Of a DNA stretch of 23,030 nt, positions 19,675 to 23,030 are shown one piece after another. This stretch comes from Cudoniella acicularis (taxonomy: Eukaryota > Ascomycota > Leotiomycetes > Helotiales > Helotiaceae), in the NCBI GenBank assembly GCA_013054445.1, contig JAAMPI010000920.1:1-23030 (forward strand), in the 5' to 3' direction. Under the pieces are notes generated by a model. It made no database searches. It saw nothing but the letters and a program-made list of their open reading frames with translations, and was not told where the DNA came from. A program made the translations under genes and the position numbers. Positions within the stretch are counted from its first letter, which is position 1, and every line of letters starts with the position of its first letter.

Positions 19675-22600
19675 ATGCCGGACAGCTGGTTTTCAATGAA
19701 TAGACGAGGCAAAACAAAGGAGAAGGCTTCGAGGCCCGGAAGGTTCGATCGACTCTTTCGTAGCAAAGGCTCGCAGATTCCAAATGCGGAGCCTGAGCCT
19801 GCGGATTCTGGATCTTCAGTGCGTTCAAGCGCTGCAGCCTCGATTACCGATAAGGCTACGGGGAGTTTGGAAACAGCGTCTGCGACTCCACAGTCCTCAA
19901 ACTTGGATATGGGTGCTTCGAATGCTGCCGATTCGGATGTGATTGCTTTAAGTCTAGCGCAGCTTTCCTCTGTGACCGGCGTCTCGAATACTCCTACCAC
20001 TTCGAATTCTATACTGCCCCCTAGAGCATCTACGCCGGCACCTGGCCAGGAGACGAACCGCGACCCCTCCTCATCTGACGCCGACGCCGATCCTGTCCGC
20101 CCTGCACCAAGACCAAGCGGTCAGCCTGCGATAGTACAATATGCAAGCACAGCTGCATCGCAAACGCTGTGGTCTCAAGCGTATAAGAAGCTCTCAGATA
20201 AGGAGCGAGAAGCTGTACAAAGCCCCCAGCCCACAGCTGCAATACAAGGGCAAGCTTTCGAAACCAGGATCGAAGATTTACTTTGCGTCACTAGAGAAGC
20301 GCAGATGAAATGTGAGAACGATTCATTCAAGTTTCGCTTCAGGGGAAAGGAGGTCATCTTGGGGGACGTCGCTGGAAAAATCTGTTTTTGGTTGAACAAG
20401 TTCAAGGAAGTCGGTGACGTTGCTGTGAACTTCGACCCTGTTCATGCAAGTCTGCCATGGGCTGGCGTCAGATTTTTACTTCAGGTACGTTAAGCCTTCT
20501 GCAAAGGACTCTCGTTAACCATTTGCAAGTCAGTCATCTCAGAGCACGAACAGAGGGGACTCTTGATTGTAACCGCAGAGAAGCTGTCCTGCTTGATCAA
20601 TCGTGGGGCAATATACGAAAGACTGTATCACCCAGGGACAATACCGTCAGATGTACTGAGAAACCTTCATGAATCTATGGTTGAGATGTATGCGACAATG
20701 CTTCGAATGATGGCTTTATACCACCGTCTACTCGATAAGAATTTTGCCAAACGAGCGATCCATGCGATATTCAATAAAGATGTATCTGAACTTCTGCAGA
20801 AATGTGAGGAGCTCGAAGTCCAAGTACATCGTGAGGTTCATGTCTGCGAGGGCTCACGCAGTCAGGGAGCAGACACACAGACGCAAAGGTTGCTTGCGAT
20901 CTTGCAAGAACCAATCTTGCGTACGGATGAACGTGTACTAAGGCTTTTAGAGAAAACAGAACAGAGTGAAGTTCTGAAAATTCTTGACTGGGTCTCAAAC
21001 GTTCTCTATGGATCGAATCATCAAACTGTACGGGACAAGCGTACAACCAATACCTGTGAATGGCTTCTTATGCATGAACGATACCGAGAGTGGCAAGACG
21101 AAAGTGCCTCGATCATTATCTGGTTATGTGGAAATCGTGAGCTAAGCCAGCCTCCTAGACTATTGTGGAATAATTTGCTAATTGATATTTCGAATAGCTG
21201 GATCCGGCAAAACCTTCCTTACTTCTAAAGTCATTGATGATATTCAAGGTACTCTTAAGAGCGGGCCTAACGAAGAAGGCTTTGCATTCTTTTATTGCAA
21301 TAGGAACGAGGCCCAACGTCGGGAACCACTATCGGTGTTAAGAGCTTTTGTTCGCCAACTATCAACGACTGCTAATAACGAACAGCTGATACAAAAGGGT
21401 CTTAAGCAATTCTACCGTGAGGCTAGACTCAAAGCTTCCGAACTAACATTAGGAGACTGCAAGAAGCTCCTCTTAGAATTTATCAATATGTACCCCCGAA
21501 CAACGCTTGTCTTGGATGCCCTTGATGAGTGTGAAAAGCACAAGCGTCTTGAGCTGATTCAAGCACTAGAAGAACTCCTTTCCCAGTCTTCGAAACCCTT
21601 GAAGATATTCATTTCTAGTCGGCTAGATACTGATATCAACGACAGATTAAAGGATCGTGCCAATATCAGGATCGAGGCCAAGGATAACCACCATGACATT
21701 ACAAAATTTGTGAACAATGAGATCTCTAAGCATCCTAGCTGGCGTACGATGGACCACCAACTTCAGCAGCGAATACTAGAGACGTTACAAGACCGGAGTC
21801 AGGGAATGTAAATATAGAACTTCTAACACTAGAGATACTAAAGCTGATGAATTCTAGGTTCCAATGGGCATTCCTGCAAACCAAGCAACTTTTAGATCTG
21901 GACTTAGAAGAAGATATCCTTGCCCGACTTGGCAAGCTTCCTGACGATCTAAAACAAGCATATGACGAAATCTATAAGTCGATGAACAAAGCCGAAAAAC
22001 GCTATGCGGATCGAGCCTTTCAGTGGGTTATGTGTGCCTGCCACCCAATCACAAGCAAGGAACTCCTGCCTGCTATATGCCAGGACGAGAATAGCGATGA
22101 CCTCAAACCTCTTGGTGGCTTGAACGAAGACCTGCTACTAAAGTATTGCCATAATCTACTAGTTATCGACCCAGTTCGAAAAGTCTGGATCCCGTCCCAT
22201 CTCTCCGTTATTGAATACTTTGAGGATCATCTGTGGAATCAAAGCCAGGCAAACTGCTTGGTATCGAGCGTGTGTCTATTAGTGCTCCAGAACGCGGTGT
22301 TTTACAATCGAGAGAAAGCTTGGAATGGGCAGAACAACAGTCACTCCACAGATTCATCCAAGGACTCCTTAGCGCGAGGGGGAGACGGGCTAACGGATCC
22401 ACTTCACGGACAGGGCTTCCATCGTCTCAGCCTCTATACAAGACACCACTGGCCGATTCACGCCCAAAAGAGTGATGCCATGGGCAACAGGAATCGAGTC
22501 CGTACCCGGCTTGAAGCATTTCTTGGACATCCAACAAACAGTAGTGCTGCATATCGATGCTGGCATAGAATGGTCACAATTGATGATTCGAGAATCCAAC

Positions 22601-23030
22601 GCACCTCTATTTTCACGTATCGTTTGGGCCCTAGATATCTCGCTCCTGATTCAATAACAAGTTTTTCCTACTCCGCTTTTGGGCTTGCTACAATTCTACC
22701 AGACTGGCATGATTCCAATTGGGTAAAAGACGATAATAGGAATGAAACAGGTGAAACTTTCCTAGAGCTTACCGGGATATTTGGATCGATTCTTGGTTGC
22801 CGACATCTTATCGGACATGGCGCAGAGGTGAATGTTCAGACAGAATCTGGATATGGGAGTGCACTAGTTGCTGCTGCGTCCCAGGGGAAAAAAGAGATAG
22901 TTGAGTTTTTAGTGAAAGAAGGGGGAGCGGAGGTAAATATGCAATTGCAAAGTGGGAATTATGGGAGTGCGCTTGCTGCTGCTGCTAGGTCTTGGAATGG
23001 GAAAGAGATAGTTGAATTTTTAGTGAAAGA
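19675..23030 (+). CDS. NWD-type NACHT-ankyrin NLR (STAND) protein, C-terminus cut by window edge
   Basis: Exons 19675-20484, 20530-21136, 21198-21807 and 21858-23030 (open at the edge), about 1066 visible residues. Introns are 45, 61 and 50 nt with consistent phases. The start MPDSWFSMNRRGKTKEK is the first ATG in frame; the ATG at 19696 is also possible. Residues 1-150 are Ser/Ala/Pro/Asp-rich and probably disordered. About 165-440 resembles the NWD NACHT-NTPase N-terminal domain (LWSQAYKKLSDKE, LPWAGVRFLLQ, GAIYERLYHPG). NACHT follows: Walker A GNPGSGKT (about 471-478), Walker B LVLDALDEC (about 577-585), FISSRLDTD. The winged-helix region ends IPSHLSVIEYFEDHLW. After a long linker, ankyrin repeats begin near residue 990 (GSALVAAASQGKKEIVEFLV). 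The likely role is an intracellular immune or self/non-self sensor; the trigger is unknown. No disabling change was seen in the visible part. Confidence 0.92.
22828..23030 (+). repeat. High-identity ankyrin-coding tandem units
   Basis: Two successive units of about 105 bp (starting 22828 and 22933, the second cut by the edge) are strikingly alike at the DNA level, including GAGATAGTTGA.TTTTTAGTGA with one difference and TATGGGAGTGC present exactly in both. The encoded units read GSAL.AAA...KEIVEFLVK. Such near-identity between repeats is known in a subset of fungal NLRs, whose sensor repeats are renewed by recombination. Confidence 0.8.

Noticed and set aside
1..23030. tRNA genes and CRISPR arrays
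   Set aside because: Scanning by eye for B-box-like GGTTCGA contexts with a cloverleaf, and for regularly spaced repeats, found none; a covariance-model search (tRNAscan-SE) would be decisive for tRNAs.

Overview
The window looks like a filamentous ascomycete nuclear genome (Pezizomycotina). The evidence is many short GT-AG introns (mostly 44-72 nt), eukaryote-only core genes (U2 snRNP B''-like protein, SYF1, V-ATPase subunit D), and fungal NLR-type STAND proteins with Goodbye and NWD-type N-terminal domains. A Leotiomycetes (Helotiales) origin is my guess from overall gene character; species cannot be read from the sequence.

Layout. (1) 1-3456, minus: a Goodbye-NACHT-ankyrin NLR in nine exons, cut by the left edge inside its ankyrin repeats. 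(2) 3457-6523: an accessory stretch. It has a small gene with an integrase-type H2C2 zinc-binding-like segment, head to head with the NLR, and beside it a short dense inverted/direct repeat. About 1 kb without a gene follows, then a decayed AA9 lytic polysaccharide monooxygenase (LPMO) spread over three frames. (3) 6524-11788: a compact housekeeping island. The U2B''/U1A-like protein (+) converges on V-ATPase subunit D (-), which is divergent from SYF1 (+). The shared VMA8/SYF1 promoter region holds an 8-bp minisatellite. (4) 11789-15708: long non-coding stretches around a small conserved minus-strand protein of about 121 aa. (5) 15709-16620, minus: an F-box/ankyrin protein. (6) 18150-19284: a formate/nitrite transporter gene whose last part is broken by two in-frame stops. 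(7) 19675-23030, plus: a second NLR (disordered N-terminus, NWD-type domain, NACHT, ankyrin repeats), cut by the right edge inside nearly identical ankyrin units.

How the parts relate. The middle is ordinary core-genome content: two spliceosome components and one vacuolar proton pump subunit. Both flanks hold rapidly evolving innate-immunity-type genes and decayed accessory genes. The two NLRs have different N-terminal domains. Once splicing is worked out, however, both carry an intron at the same codon phase inside the Walker A proline codon and another at the same phase in the Met codon that ends the NACHT core. This suggests a shared ancestral NACHT gene structure with swapped N-terminal modules. 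All exon models below come from reading the sequence by eye (splice sites plus frame and family continuity), with no transcript data.
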